DNA of 64,000 bases from Pythium myriotylum. Lineage: Eukaryota > Oomycota > Peronosporomycetes > Pythiales > Pythiaceae. A program made the position numbers and the translations under genes. The notes under the pieces were generated by a model. The model was not told where the DNA came from and made no database searches. It worked only from the letters and a program-made list of their open reading frames with translations. Location of the stretch: assembly GCA_023091665.1 (NCBI GenBank), contig JALJCQ010000025.1:558001-622000 (forward strand), written 5' to 3'. Below are positions 17,892 through 28,367 of the stretch, in pieces. Every line of letters starts with the position of its first letter. The stretch's first letter is position 1.

Positions 17892-19382
17892 ATGGTCTCA
17901 GAGGACGCTCCGTTGCTCAGCGGTATCCTGTCCCCATCAACTCGTGGTGCCAAACGACGCCACATCGCCTTCATCGCTGTTCTCACTGTGCTTAGCGTTG
18001 CAGCGATTACTTTTTGGGTCGATCCTCTTCGATCAAAGTCGGCCCAACTAGCCAGTGCTGCGGGCCCGATCTGCGGGAATGGCAACGACGAACCAGGGTA
18101 TATTACGCTCGCAAATGGTAACGACAACCACTACTTCTACTGGTTCTTCGAGGCGCTTCATGAACCCGAAACTGCGCCGCTCGTGATCTGGCTCACTGGA
18201 GGTCCCGGAGCTTCTAGTTTGCTCGGTCTGTTTAAGGAAAATGGCCCGTGTATTGCGAACAAGGACAGTCACACGACCAGCACGAATGCGTACGGGTGGA
18301 ACCAACGCGCAAATATGATCTGGCTTGACCAGCCCACAGGAGTTGGCTTCTCCTTCGGGCCCGACGAAGAGATTGTTCGCAACGGAACTAAGGTCGGCGA
18401 GAACGTGTACTGGTTTGTGCAAGGATTCCTTGATAAACACCCAGAGTTTCAAGGACGTGACTTCTACCTCACGGGCGAAAGCTATGCTGGTAACTACATA
18501 CCTAACATCGCGTACTACATCTATCGTCGCAATTTAGAGAAGAGCACAAGCACCAAGCACATCAACCTCAAGGGAATTGCAATCGGCAACGGCTGGAGTG
18601 ACTCGCTCACTCAGTACAAACACGCGCTTGACATTGTGTATGATAACGCTTACAACCTCACGCTGCTTGGACCAAAGGAGATTGAGGACGTCAAGCAAGC
18701 GGTCGACGAGTGCCTCGTCTCGGTCCGAAAAGCGTGCACCCCAACTCCCGCTGCAAACGGTTCGCTCTGCGCCGACTTGGGAGAAGACTGTTACGATCGA
18801 ATCTTCGCCAGTGTCGAGACGTACGGCAATCGCAACCGTTTCGACTTTCGTCAAATATGCGAGGATGGCGTGGAAGACTATGGCTTCTGTGGCGGGATTC
18901 CAGAACTCGAGACGTTCTTGAATCAGGCCCACGTACGCGAGTACCTCGGCATCGACGGTCGGGTGGGCAAGTGGGAAGGATCGAGCAGCGTGGCTGGCGG
19001 CGCACTGACGGTAAATGGCGATAAGGCCTCGTCAGTGGCTCCGCTGATTGCTGAGCTGGCCGACGCCGGGGTCCGCGTGCTCATTTACGTCGGAGACGCT
19101 GACTTTGTGTGTAACTGGTACAGCAATCTGGCGTGGCTAAGCACTCTCGAGTGGAAAGGCAGACAAGGCTTCAATGATGCAGTCGAAGCGCCGTTTCTCA
19201 GCCGTGATCCAACGCACGATAACGCGATTCTTGTCAACGCTGGCACTGTGAAGGCGTTCGAGAACGTGGCGTTTCTCCGAATCAACAACGCGGGACACAT
19301 GGTCCCGACCAATCAGCCGGCCGTGGCGTTGGATCTCATTAACCGCTTCTTCTTCAACGATTCGTTCTACAATTATCAATAG
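17892..19382 (+). CDS. Serine carboxypeptidase-like protein (S10), membrane-anchored
   Basis: 496 residues. An N-terminal cytosolic stub with KRRH is followed by a hydrophobic anchor at about 24-43 (type II orientation), then an alpha/beta-hydrolase domain of the S10 family. Catalytic Ser197 lies in GESYAG, the Asp in VGDADFVCNW (402 or 404), and His469 in NAGHMVP. The substrate-binding loop reads TGGPGASS (from 102) instead of the usual NGGPGCSS, so a normally conserved Cys is Ala. Such enzymes remove C-terminal residues in the vacuole or secretory path, or act as acyltransferases; the substrate is not predictable here. The triad is complete, so the gene is probably functional. NGT and NLT sequons suggest glycosylation. 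The start is the first Met before the anchor. Confidence 0.92.
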   Translation: MVSEDAPLLSGILSPSTRGAKRRHIAFIAVLTVLSVAAITFWVDPLRSKSAQLASAAGPICGNGNDEPGYITLANGNDNHYFYWFFEALHEPETAPLVIWLTGGPGASSLLGLFKENGPCIANKDSHTTSTNAYGWNQRANMIWLDQPTGVGFSFGPDEEIVRNGTKVGENVYWFVQGFLDKHPEFQGRDFYLTGESYAGNYIPNIAYYIYRRNLEKSTSTKHINLKGIAIGNGWSDSLTQYKHALDIVYDNAYNLTLLGPKEIEDVKQAVDECLVSVRKACTPTPAANGSLCADLGEDCYDRIFASVETYGNRNRFDFRQICEDGVEDYGFCGGIPELETFLNQAHVREYLGIDGRVGKWEGSSSVAGGALTVNGDKASSVAPLIAELADAGVRVLIYVGDADFVCNWYSNLAWLSTLEWKGRQGFNDAVEAPFLSRDPTHDNAILVNAGTVKAFENVAFLRINNAGHMVPTNQPAVALDLINRFFFNDSFYNYQ

Positions 19383-20267
19383 TTGGCGAAGCCTCTGTGC
19401 ATGTAGTTCCAAGAAAGATGCGACTCCGGGTTGCCTTCAAAAATCACACGGATTTAATGGTTTCACAGTGGATCGATCAATAAGGATTAGAGAAACAGGC
19501 CGTGTGGAGCTTGGTTGACATTTGCTTGATTACATATTCCTCATTGTGACGTGGAGCTTCGCTGCTAATGGGTTCATGTGATGGAGAAGACAAGACTTTA
19601 CTCACTGACTCAGGTGCGAGAGTACTCTCGCAGCCATCCAAAGATCCACTACCACCTCCAAGACAGTTGCTAGCGACCTGAGTGTGGTAGGACCCCATGA
19701 CCGATGGGGGCGCGGCAGAGCCACTTTTCGTAGCCAGTTAGTTTCATCAAGAGAATCCCACGTGACGGAGCCGTGGTGCTGTGGAAGAAGATTGACGAGT
19801 AGACTGGATAAATGCACGCCTTATTCGTCGGCTCAGGATTCGAGGTGCGCGGCTGCGGTCCCATGTGTGAGGCCCAAGGAGAACCCCACGTCCACTGCTC
19901 CACGATCGAACTGAATGGTTTTGTGCGCTATTCTCAGTTCACTTCTATCAGTACAGACTTGCAAGTCGACATCAACGTTGGACAGCATCGGCATTTTGAG
20001 GTTGCTCGTGATGAGACTTCATTTTAGCGGCGGAAATCTTGCTGGATCTAAGCTAATCTGCTTGCACGAGCAAGAAGCAGACCGACAGCTCTAGTGCCTA
20101 AATGTGGCGTGGACGTGATCGAAATAACTCGTTCTGGTGGGTTCACTCACCCAGCTTTAATTCCGAAGTGATATTCAGTGGCTGTGCCTTGACCATATCA
20201 GCTAACCATGAGATGCCAAGTATCCCCCCTACTGACGATCTTCGTGATTTGCATCTTCCGCACACCC
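19383..20267. other. Intergenic with decayed duplicate sequence
   Basis: Contains the reversed fragment described at 19573-19698. A further stretch near 19745-19790, read on the minus strand, resembles 26803-26830 (GGGATTCTCTTGATGAAAC versus GGGATCCTCTTGATGAGAC). Otherwise nothing recognised. Confidence 0.45.
19573..19698 (-). pseudogene. Fragment of the RHLR secreted protein gene (C-terminal part)
   Basis: The minus strand encodes NCLGGGSGSLDGCES...VLSSPS, clearly related to NCFGGGSGSSDTGCES...VLSSPS in the gene at 27498-28367. Only this C-terminal piece is recognisable. It is reversed relative to the neighbouring kelch remnant, whereas in the better copy (27.5-31 kb) both genes run the same way. 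Confidence 0.65.
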
Positions 20268-21681
20268 ACAAATGCTCAGTGGACATAGCTCGCAAAGTAC
20301 GATCCAGCAAGTCACACCCAGCCAGCCAAGCGCTGTGCTCACTCACTGGTGATCTACCAAGATACACTCTACGTATTCGGCGGGGTTGGTGACACGAACG
20401 ACGAAGAAAACCACGAGTACGATGATACGTGGAAGTACGAAATTGCGGTGGGGCGCTGGGTCAATATCATTCAAGACCGACAAGGAAGTCCCAGCGGGAA
20501 TCCGCTCGTGTCGCCGCATCAGCGATCCGCTCACGCGACGGCTGTACACGTGAACGGCTCCGTAAGTGAGATGATCATCTTCGGCGGAATCTCGGTTTCG
20601 CAGGAAATCGCGGTCAAAGGCGTCAGCATGGACACGACTGTAACGCACTTTAACGATATCTGGCGGCTCACACTGCATCCTGGGGCGTCGATAATACCAC
20701 CAACGAGAAACCTGCGCCAATAAAAGACAGCTTGGCATCTCTTGTGTCGGCCATAGCAAACTCGACAGCAGGTCTGTCGGTAGCAGCTACGGCCCCACGC
20801 TCTGAGGCTGGGGCTGTCGCCCACTACGGTCAGCTCTACATCTTTGGAGGCATCGCATACGACATCACTCCTCCAGTCAACTTCGGCGACTTGTGGAGGT
20901 ACGATCTGAGCAGCTGCTCGTGGGTGAAGATCCCGATAGGAGATGGCGCTGCCCCTTCCGCACGATTCTCGCATACCTTCTCCAAGTTCACGACTGGCAA
21001 AGGCGATACATTCCTTGTAGTGCTTAGCGGGCGGCACTTGGAGCCGCCGAGTTGGTCGATGCTCGGCGACTTATGGCTTTTCTCGCTCACGACGCACCGA
21101 TGGACTGAATTGCAGATGACGACGCCAATACGGCGGGCGTACACCTCCGTTATAACAATAAGCGGTGCAACACCAATGCTATGGTACTCCGGAGGTTACT
21201 ACCGGGCCAGCAACAGCGCTACAGGGTACGACGTCGACGACATGGAGGCAGGGGTAATGCAGCCAGACAGCGCAAAGATCACGTTCTTCGCACCTGCGTT
21301 AAATCAGGCGGATAAAATCCCACCTCGACGGTACAACCACTGAGCCATGCTCTGGCGTGGTACCATGATCGTCCAAGGTGGCAGCTATCAGTCGCAACTT
21401 GGGGATCTTTGGAGTTTTTATCTAACCAACCCAAATTTGGGCCAGGAGTCCGCCGCCAGCCCTCGCCTCAAAATCGGTGCGCTTGACTGGATCGTGGTCG
21501 GAATCGTCTCCAGCCTGTTTCTAGCACCAGTCGTGGTAGTCGTTCGCTGTTGCAGCGTCATTAGATCCGAGGTAGGTGCTCGCAGAGTGATATCGTCACC
21601 GATCATGATTGCTGACGTTGAAATTGGACGTGAAGACTGCTCGTTCGCATCGCATCGTAGCTGCTTAATAGTGACGATGTA
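20268..21681 (+). pseudogene. Decayed kelch-repeat membrane protein gene (copy A)
   Basis: Three consecutive plus-strand pieces together cover a kelch protein: 20268-20723 (QDTLYVFGGVGDTND, WKYEIAVGRW), 20732-21343 (APRSEAGAVAHYGQLYIFGG, GDLWRYDL, FSHTFSKF) and 21347-21682 (GGSYQSQLGDLWSF, then a hydrophobic segment IVVGIVSSLFLAPVVVVV). Damage: an in-frame TAG near 20286, a frameshift in the linker near 20680, and a TGA at 21342-21344 where the second copy has CGA. The RING-H2 part found in copy B is absent. The paralogue is at 29056-31004. Confidence 0.85.
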
Positions 21682-21755
21682 GAGCATCGTGATCTACAGA
21701 ACAGATCTGAACCTCAACTTGGATGTTCACGTTACTTCAGCAGGGCGACGACGAG

Positions 21756-24700
21756 TTACTTCAATTGGATAAGAAGCTGTCGGATCGCACCAGTAGTCTC
21801 ATCATTCTTGTCATCCTCGATCAAGCCTTCTAGAACAGGTTCCAGATTGCGTTTGGAGATGAGAGCACGAACGGATGGTCGACCATGAGCAAGAATGTGA
21901 AGCGTGTGAGCTACTTCACGCGATTGAATGGTGTCACGGCCGGTAGATAGCGTCTCCACGAGGCGTTCAATTGCCCCAGCGGCGACCGCAGAATCTCCTG
22001 CAGCGTCATTAGCGTGAATGAGATGTCGCAAGGCAACAATCGACTTTGCTCTCGTATCACGTCGTGTCGAGCTCATCGAAATTAGGAGCGGCTCAACCAG
22101 CCCGGCTTGTACGACCGCATCTTGTTTGCATTGAGCGTTCTCGACGAAGTTTCCCAATCCCTTCAAAATGTCAGATTTCGTGCTGTCATCATCGGTGACT
22201 TGAAGTGCCTCGGTCAAGAATTGGAGGATCTCTTCCTCGAGCGTCGAGAGTCGGGGATCTGAGCACGCACGATCGAGGTACAGGAGCAACACTGCCATAT
22301 ACACTTTCTGCTCCTCCGTTGTCGATTGGAACTGCCCCATCGCCAGTTCTAACACGCCGACATCAAGCACGGCCGTTGCTGCGGCCGCATTCTCATGGAT
22401 CAAACGACTCAAAGTCCATGCGGCACAGGAAACGAGCTCGTCATCATCGTCGCGAAGCAGTTGCACAAGAATCTCCACAGCGCCGCTCTCCACGGCAAGT
22501 ATCTGGAGCTGAGAGTTAGCTTCAATCATATCCCCAAGCGCGTCCACAACAGTAGTCTTCTCGATGCCTTGATAATCCTGGACTAATTCAATCAGGAACG
22601 GCACGACGCCATCGACGCCGAGTTGCTTTTGAATATCAGGCTGGTTCTTTGCTAGACTGGAGAGCGCCAATGCACATCCAAGCTTGACTGTACTCGAGCC
22701 GTCGCGGATGAGTTCGATAAAGCGACCGATGACGCCGGCTTGAAAAATGGACGCTTGTGCGGGAGGATTAGAGTCAACAAGCGCATCGATCATCGAGCCA
22801 GTCGTGCACGCATACAGCGCTTCATCGTCGCCTAGCCTAGATATCACGTCCAGCACAGTGTTCACCACATCCAGAATCACTTCTGGGCTTAACGCACCAG
22901 CATCCGCGCGACTAAGGATCTCGTCGAGAGGCAAGCAGGTGAGAATGATGAGATCGCCGACAGAGCCTCGGAGAACAACCAACAAATCCTGCACGATCCC
23001 TCGCGCAAGGTCGGAAGCCAGTACCGAGTCGCATGACTTGACCAAATCTTCGAGAACAACCATTGCGAGCACCTTCACTTCATCAGAATCCGCTTTGATT
23101 GCTTGTCGGATCATTTGCAGGGCTCCGGCATCGTTAGCGGAGGCACACAAAGTTTGATTGCTCTTAATGAGCCAACTTAAAAGTCGCAATCCATTTGGAT
23201 TCTGATCGTATGCTCCCTCACTGAGATAGCCCACGACTCGTTCGACGACCTTATTACCCACCAACTCGTCCACAGCTGAAGCCTCGACAAGCGCTAGATG
23301 ATGCAATGCCTCAGCAACCTTCACCATCCCATCACTCATCTCAGCTTTAATCGAATCGGCCAAGAGCCTGACGGCACCGACAGCGACAACTTCTCGAGCG
23401 TGGTCTTCGGCATTATCTTCCAACACACTCGCGAGCAAGTACGCGACGCTGTCCATCTGGTTTGGAGACGCACGCTCGAGCAGTTTCAGCAGAACACTCA
23501 TACCGCCGAACGCTAGAAATGCCAGTTGTGCTTTCCCATTGCTGGTGACTATGGCATTCAAAAGGTCGAGTGTGTTCGCTTGGATGGCTTCGCGCTCACT
23601 GAAGAGTTGTTCGAACAAACGAGGAAGTACGCCCAACTCCACCAATTCATTCTGCACTTCGAGTTGGCCATCGGCGAGATTTGTCAGCGCGTACAGCACG
23701 CCCAGGTTCCGAAGCTTCGTGCCAAGAATGGCGATTGCACCAAGCCGAGTGGCCTGATCAGCAGCTGCTGAGTCATCCATCACGAGGTACGCAAGAGCTT
23801 GACCGGCTCCGCCTACGATCACCTCGTCGTCACTTTCGAACAATTCGACGAGAGTAATGACACCACCAGCTTCCACAACCAACTTTCGAATAATTGGATG
23901 GTGAATCACAAGTTCGTCCAATAATGCGACGGCGTTCGCTCGAGCATCGCTTGTACGCAAGCGTTTAAGCAGAAGAGAGACTCCATCGCAATCGATGAAC
24001 TCAGAAGGATCACTTCTGCCAAGATGGAGCAGCACAGACAAAGCAAAATCTGCGCTGACCTCTGGACGGGCTTGTAAATGGTCCAGAATACATGAGACTG
24101 CGCCATTTGCAACCGCGCTTTCCTGAGCAATTGCACTATGGCGAACGAGAACTCGAAGCAGGAAGAAGGCTGAATCGACCGAGCTGTCATGTTCGCTTCT
24201 CAGCGCTTGTATGACGGCGGGCATGATATCAGCTTTAACGCACGCTTCCTGGGCTGCGTCATTCCGATCCACAAGACATCCCAAAGCGAAGAGAGTGTTC
24301 TGATGCACGGACATCAACTCGTGTCCCACATATCGCACCAATGGCGCAATAGCTTGAGCATCAATCATTGCGTACTGTCCAGCTGGGTTTGATTGAACAA
24401 GTCGACCGATGACTGCAACGCTGGTGGCTCTTTCATCGTCACAGCCAGAACTCACTACATCCATTAGTAACTGGATGGCTCCGGCTTCCAGCGCCTTCGC
24501 TTGTGCGGATGCACACGAGTCCAAAAGATCTCCTAACATCTCCATCGGTAGGACTTTGTCCATGTCGACGTTAGAGCGGACTGCGTCCAGTATTGCCGCG
24601 ACTGCGTCTCCTTCAATGACGGCTTCACGACTGACTGGGTTTTGGTGCGCAAGACACGCAAGCGCCGTTACAGCGGCCGTCACGTTTCGGGCAATCCCCG

Positions 24701-26381
24701 TACCAAGTAAGGAAACGAGCAAAGCAATACCATTCCTTTCAACGAGAGCTGATTGAGATGCTTCGTTGTTCATCACCAAATACGCCAATGCCATCGCCGC
24801 GTCTGCACTAGCCTCATTTGGCCCTTTGGATAAAACTTGGACAAGAGCATCAATACCACCGGTCGCCTTAACTGCATCGATGGCTTCAGGAGAATGCTCA
24901 ACAAGTCGAGCTAAGAAATTTGCCGCTGCTGAACAGGTCTCTTGACTCCCGAGCGAGCTCACGACTGTCTCGACAATACCTGATTCAACAATGATGGTGT
25001 TCAGGTGGTCATGGCCATCCATCAGCAAACTTGCCACGTGCAACGTATTGCGCTTCGCGTGCTCACCCCCGTGCCGAATAATGTCAATTAGTCGGTTAAG
25101 AATCCCGCTGTCAACAACTTCATCCCTCGCACTCGAGTTTCCTTGGATCAAATTGCCCAAAGCTCGCAAATCATGCACAACATCATCGCCCGATCCGTGT
25201 CGCACGCGATCTATGAGACAAGGGATCGCGCCGGCAGCAATAGCTTGAGTTTGAGCCTCGTCATTATTCTGAACGAGCTGAGCGAGTGCGAGACTCCCTT
25301 CTGCCGACTCTGTCTGCACTTCGGATCGCAAAAACTCGACAAAACCACCAATCGATGCTGCATCTACTCCAGTGTCGGCGTGAGCACGGTTGTTGAGCAC
25401 GAGATTCCCAAGTTCCACGGCTGCAGCTGTCGCAGCGCGTTCGACTTGAGATGATGAACGATAAAAACCCACAAGGCGACGCACAGCGCCAGCGTTGACG
25501 GCACCATTTTGCGCCGCCGTGTTGTTGTTCGTGAGACAGGCGAGGGCGTGGCTTGCTTCGATCTTCTCGACAGACTTGTCGGACCCGAGCAGTTCGGTCA
25601 GTACCGGAATCACGCCAGCGTCGAGCGCAGCCAGTTGGGCCGCCGCATTGTCTTTGACAAGACAGCGCAGGGCTTTTGCTGCGTTGACACGTCCGTTGCC
25701 GACGCCGCGTTGCAGCAAGTGAACCAGCGCGTCGCACGCTCCGTCAGCAAGAGCGGTATTCTGTCCTTCTTCTTGACCGTCAATCACGTGAGCGATCGTC
25801 AGCGCTGCGTCTGCAGCACTCACACTATCACTCTCCAACTGCGAGACGAGCTTGATGAGTACAACAAGCGTCCCGGCCTTCACAGCAGTCAGTTGATGGT
25901 CGGGATGGCCATCGACGGCACGCCTCAGCGTCAACATCGCGAGTTGCTTGGTTCGCCCACCAGCGTCATCCGTCGTCAGAAGAGCTGCCAATTGCTCAAT
26001 GTAGCCAGCTTTGACGAGCGCTACTTGCGCAGATTCCGAGCTCTGCACGAGCTGGGACAACAGGCTCACGGCATCTTCGCGAACGTTCTCGTCGTGGCTC
26101 GCCAGTAACTTGATCAAGGGGGCGACGGCGTCGACCTGGACGACAGCAGCTTGCACCGCAGTAGCATTGTCGGCAACGAGCACGACCAGCACGCGTAGCG
26201 AGAGGCTGGAGACGTCGTCGTGAGTGAGCAACGCGACGAGCGCGTCGACGGCGCCGGCTTGCAGCGCAGTCGCCTGGTGTTCTGGCGATGCGGAGACGAG
26301 CGCGAGCAACGAGACGAGCGCGTCGGCAGGCGACGAGCGCAAGCGCAGCACGATGGCGGCGACGTCCGTTGCAGAGGACAT
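21756..26381 (-). CDS. Giant armadillo-repeat protein (ARM copy 3)
   Basis: About 1541 residues of uninterrupted armadillo repeats (roughly 35), one of the longest such solenoids I would expect. Typical units read NxxAQxxAVEAGAIxxLVxLLRS ... AALALxxLV. There is no F-box, U-box, kinase or membrane segment. The ORF opens at 26438, but the Met at 26381 (MSSATDVAAIVLRL) matches the N-termini of the paralogues and is preferred. The N-terminal half closely resembles ARM copy 1 and the C-terminal half ARM copy 2, suggesting a full-length ancestor of which the shorter genes are derivatives. It is intact and therefore the best candidate for the functional member. Role: protein-binding scaffold, partner unknown. 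Confidence 0.85.
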   Translation of the reverse strand: MSSATDVAAIVLRLRSSPADALVSLLALVSASPEHQATALQAGAVDALVALLTHDDVSSLSLRVLVVLVADNATAVQAAVVQVDAVAPLIKLLASHDENVREDAVSLLSQLVQSSESAQVALVKAGYIEQLAALLTTDDAGGRTKQLAMLTLRRAVDGHPDHQLTAVKAGTLVVLIKLVSQLESDSVSAADAALTIAHVIDGQEEGQNTALADGACDALVHLLQRGVGNGRVNAAKALRCLVKDNAAAQLAALDAGVIPVLTELLGSDKSVEKIEASHALACLTNNNTAAQNGAVNAGAVRRLVGFYRSSSQVERAATAAAVELGNLVLNNRAHADTGVDAASIGGFVEFLRSEVQTESAEGSLALAQLVQNNDEAQTQAIAAGAIPCLIDRVRHGSGDDVVHDLRALGNLIQGNSSARDEVVDSGILNRLIDIIRHGGEHAKRNTLHVASLLMDGHDHLNTIIVESGIVETVVSSLGSQETCSAAANFLARLVEHSPEAIDAVKATGGIDALVQVLSKGPNEASADAAMALAYLVMNNEASQSALVERNGIALLVSLLGTGIARNVTAAVTALACLAHQNPVSREAVIEGDAVAAILDAVRSNVDMDKVLPMEMLGDLLDSCASAQAKALEAGAIQLLMDVVSSGCDDERATSVAVIGRLVQSNPAGQYAMIDAQAIAPLVRYVGHELMSVHQNTLFALGCLVDRNDAAQEACVKADIMPAVIQALRSEHDSSVDSAFFLLRVLVRHSAIAQESAVANGAVSCILDHLQARPEVSADFALSVLLHLGRSDPSEFIDCDGVSLLLKRLRTSDARANAVALLDELVIHHPIIRKLVVEAGGVITLVELFESDDEVIVGGAGQALAYLVMDDSAAADQATRLGAIAILGTKLRNLGVLYALTNLADGQLEVQNELVELGVLPRLFEQLFSEREAIQANTLDLLNAIVTSNGKAQLAFLAFGGMSVLLKLLERASPNQMDSVAYLLASVLEDNAEDHAREVVAVGAVRLLADSIKAEMSDGMVKVAEALHHLALVEASAVDELVGNKVVERVVGYLSEGAYDQNPNGLRLLSWLIKSNQTLCASANDAGALQMIRQAIKADSDEVKVLAMVVLEDLVKSCDSVLASDLARGIVQDLLVVLRGSVGDLIILTCLPLDEILSRADAGALSPEVILDVVNTVLDVISRLGDDEALYACTTGSMIDALVDSNPPAQASIFQAGVIGRFIELIRDGSSTVKLGCALALSSLAKNQPDIQKQLGVDGVVPFLIELVQDYQGIEKTTVVDALGDMIEANSQLQILAVESGAVEILVQLLRDDDDELVSCAAWTLSRLIHENAAAATAVLDVGVLELAMGQFQSTTEEQKVYMAVLLLYLDRACSDPRLSTLEEEILQFLTEALQVTDDDSTKSDILKGLGNFVENAQCKQDAVVQAGLVEPLLISMSSTRRDTRAKSIVALRHLIHANDAAGDSAVAAGAIERLVETLSTGRDTIQSREVAHTLHILAHGRPSVRALISKRNLEPVLEGLIEDDKNDETTGAIRQLLIQLK

Positions 26382-26474
26382 GGGAGATCGTCGAATGGAG
26401 ACGAGGAAGGCATTGGGGTGGTCATGGCAGAGAGACATCCATGGTGGTGTCGGGTGATCGATGAATGAATGGTC

Positions 26475-26487
26475 ACCTCTAGAAACG
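26475..26487 (-). promoter_or_regulatory. Shared 13-base upstream motif of ARM genes (second site)
   Basis: ACCTCTAGAAACG, 94 bases upstream of the preferred start; exact match to 3475-3487. Confidence 0.3.
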
Positions 26488-27435
26488 CATGGAGGGGGTG
26501 TGAATAGGTGGTCGCTTGCATGGGTTCCATGCTTGGAGACTCCTGAGATTGGATAATTTCCAGAAGCAACTGCTGCAAGACGGATTTGTTGAGTTGGGAG
26601 GAATAGGTCGCTTCAATGGATACAGACACCATGTTTCAACTAATATTATCTAATGAAGGTTTTTGAGATCTTAATTTGTATCGGCGTGGGCGCTCTCCAA
26701 CTCAAAAGAATTTTATTATAGAGGTAATCTGTGTTTTGGAGCAAGACACCCAAGCTGTCCATGACGAAGAATCCATCGGTGCATCAGACTACAAACGACC
26801 TGGGATCCTCTTGATGAGACCAACTGGCTGCCCAAGAGTTATCAACACCAAGTAGAAGTCAGTGTTTGCAGATACTGTACACCAAAGAACTGACCCAACT
26901 TGTTTTATGTCAGGACTCGGGGAGAAGAGCACATGGCCATCTTAGAAGATGGAGGAAGAGATTGAGGTTGTTGACGCGGGTCCAACTCAGAGGTCTCAAC
27001 CACCTACCAACTGCATCATCTAACATGACTAGCGTACTCTCCATTATACTCGGCATGCCTTATGAGAGATCCAGACGCCACCAGTTGAGGTTTCATATCG
27101 CATTGTCGCATCCCTTATCCCTTCGACTGAGTAGCTGTCCTACTTGCTCCAGCAACGGCCAGTGTAGCCAGTGTCCTCTACTTTCCACGCCCTGAGGCGA
27201 ATACGACAAGTGGATCAAAGAACCCCGGAGGGCAACAGCCAAACGCCAGCTTCAACGTACCTTTCGCATGATAAACGTCGACAAGACTCACATATCCGGC
27301 ACTGCAACCGCGACACATGGAGTGCTCTTTGGTCGCTGCTGTGAAATCGCGAGTGGGGTTTCTCGTAGTTGACCGCAGCCCTACCACCCAGACGCGTCGT
27401 GCCTGAAGCCCAGCAGCAAGCTGTGCATTCACCCA
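26488..27435. other. Intergenic region
   Basis: AT-richer than its surroundings. One stretch (26803-26830) resembles the reverse complement of 19745-19790. No gene recognised. Confidence 0.5.
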
Positions 27436-27454
27436 GCTCACTCTTGAATTTACC
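27436..27454 (+). promoter_or_regulatory. Inr-like element of 27498 gene
   Basis: GCTCACTCTTGAATTTACC, a close match to the oomycete initiator GCTCATTYYNCAWTTT, 62 bases before the preferred ATG. Confidence 0.6.
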
Positions 27455-27497
27455 TCCACACTTCAATAGCTCCATCGGCTCGACCAGCTCCTTTAAC

Positions 27498-28367
27498 ATG
27501 ATCTCAGCCACCAAGATATCAATCCTTGTCACTTTTTCCTCCGCGGTCGTCTCATGCGCTCTCGCCGACGAGACCTTAGGCCTCGCTCCTTGTCGTCACC
27601 TGCGCGGCGACAGTCCCCAGACCTTCTACGCCAATGAATGGCAGTTCAGCCAGAACCATGGCGGCGATGGAAATCAAAGGGACGAAGGTGATGCGAAGAC
27701 TGATGGAGATTTGAGCGGGTCCGAAGGAAGCGTCGGACTGGTCGGGAACGGTGATACGAGCGAACAGTCGTCGATTGGATCGGTGTCGGATGTTGGCACG
27801 ACAGAACCAGCAGAGGCTCTTGATCCGAGGCAAGCTCAAGCGCCGTCAACCCCACAAGCCGTCGGGAATCCTCTGTTTGCTGGCGAAGCCATTCCAGTAG
27901 CGGACCCAGCTCAAGGCTTTGCTGACAGCAGGTGTGGTCGCGAGATCACCGACAACACGAAAGGTGTTGTCACCTACAGCGACTGCGGCTCTACACGCCA
28001 GACTTCAATTCAGCCATCGACATTCGACCTGGCACCATCCAGTGCCCCAGTGCCGGACTCGTTGGTCACTTCTTTGTCAGGTACCACCTCAAGTTTAGGC
28101 TCAGACCCGGACCAAGTCTTGTCTCCCGCTTTGGGGCTCGGGGGATGCTTCTCGAGCGAAGGCAGTGGTTACGGCACTCCATCGGTCCTCTGGTCTGATC
28201 AAACCCAGGCAGCAAACAATTGCTTTGGAGGTGGTAGTGGGTCGTCGGATACTGGTTGCGAAAGCGCTTTCGACACCGAGTCAGCGAGCCAAGTCTTGTC
28301 TTCTCCATCGCTCGAACTCGTTGGCGTTGGGCCTCTCACTGACGCCCATATCGAGACGCAGAAGTAA
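27498..28367 (+). CDS. Secreted protein with RHLR motif
   Basis: 289 residues from the Met at 27498; the frame is open from 27369, but the Inr-like element and the match to the MI(S/P)A(T/N)K starts of the Pro-Ala family favour 27498. Signal peptide about 1-23 (SILVTFSSAVVSCALA), then RHLRGD at 33-38, fitting RxLR, with no EER motif. The rest is Ser/Gly/Asp-rich and low complexity, with four or more Cys (CGREITDN, CGSTRQ, GGCFSSEG, NNCFGGGSG, TGCESAF). No known enzyme fold. The N-terminus is shared with the Pro-Ala-rich family, so it is a divergent member or has exchanged N-terminal modules. A fragment of a second copy lies at 19573-19698 (minus). A host-directed effector role is inference only. 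Confidence 0.7.
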   Translation: MISATKISILVTFSSAVVSCALADETLGLAPCRHLRGDSPQTFYANEWQFSQNHGGDGNQRDEGDAKTDGDLSGSEGSVGLVGNGDTSEQSSIGSVSDVGTTEPAEALDPRQAQAPSTPQAVGNPLFAGEAIPVADPAQGFADSRCGREITDNTKGVVTYSDCGSTRQTSIQPSTFDLAPSSAPVPDSLVTSLSGTTSSLGSDPDQVLSPALGLGGCFSSEGSGYGTPSVLWSDQTQAANNCFGGGSGSSDTGCESAFDTESASQVLSSPSLELVGVGPLTDAHIETQK

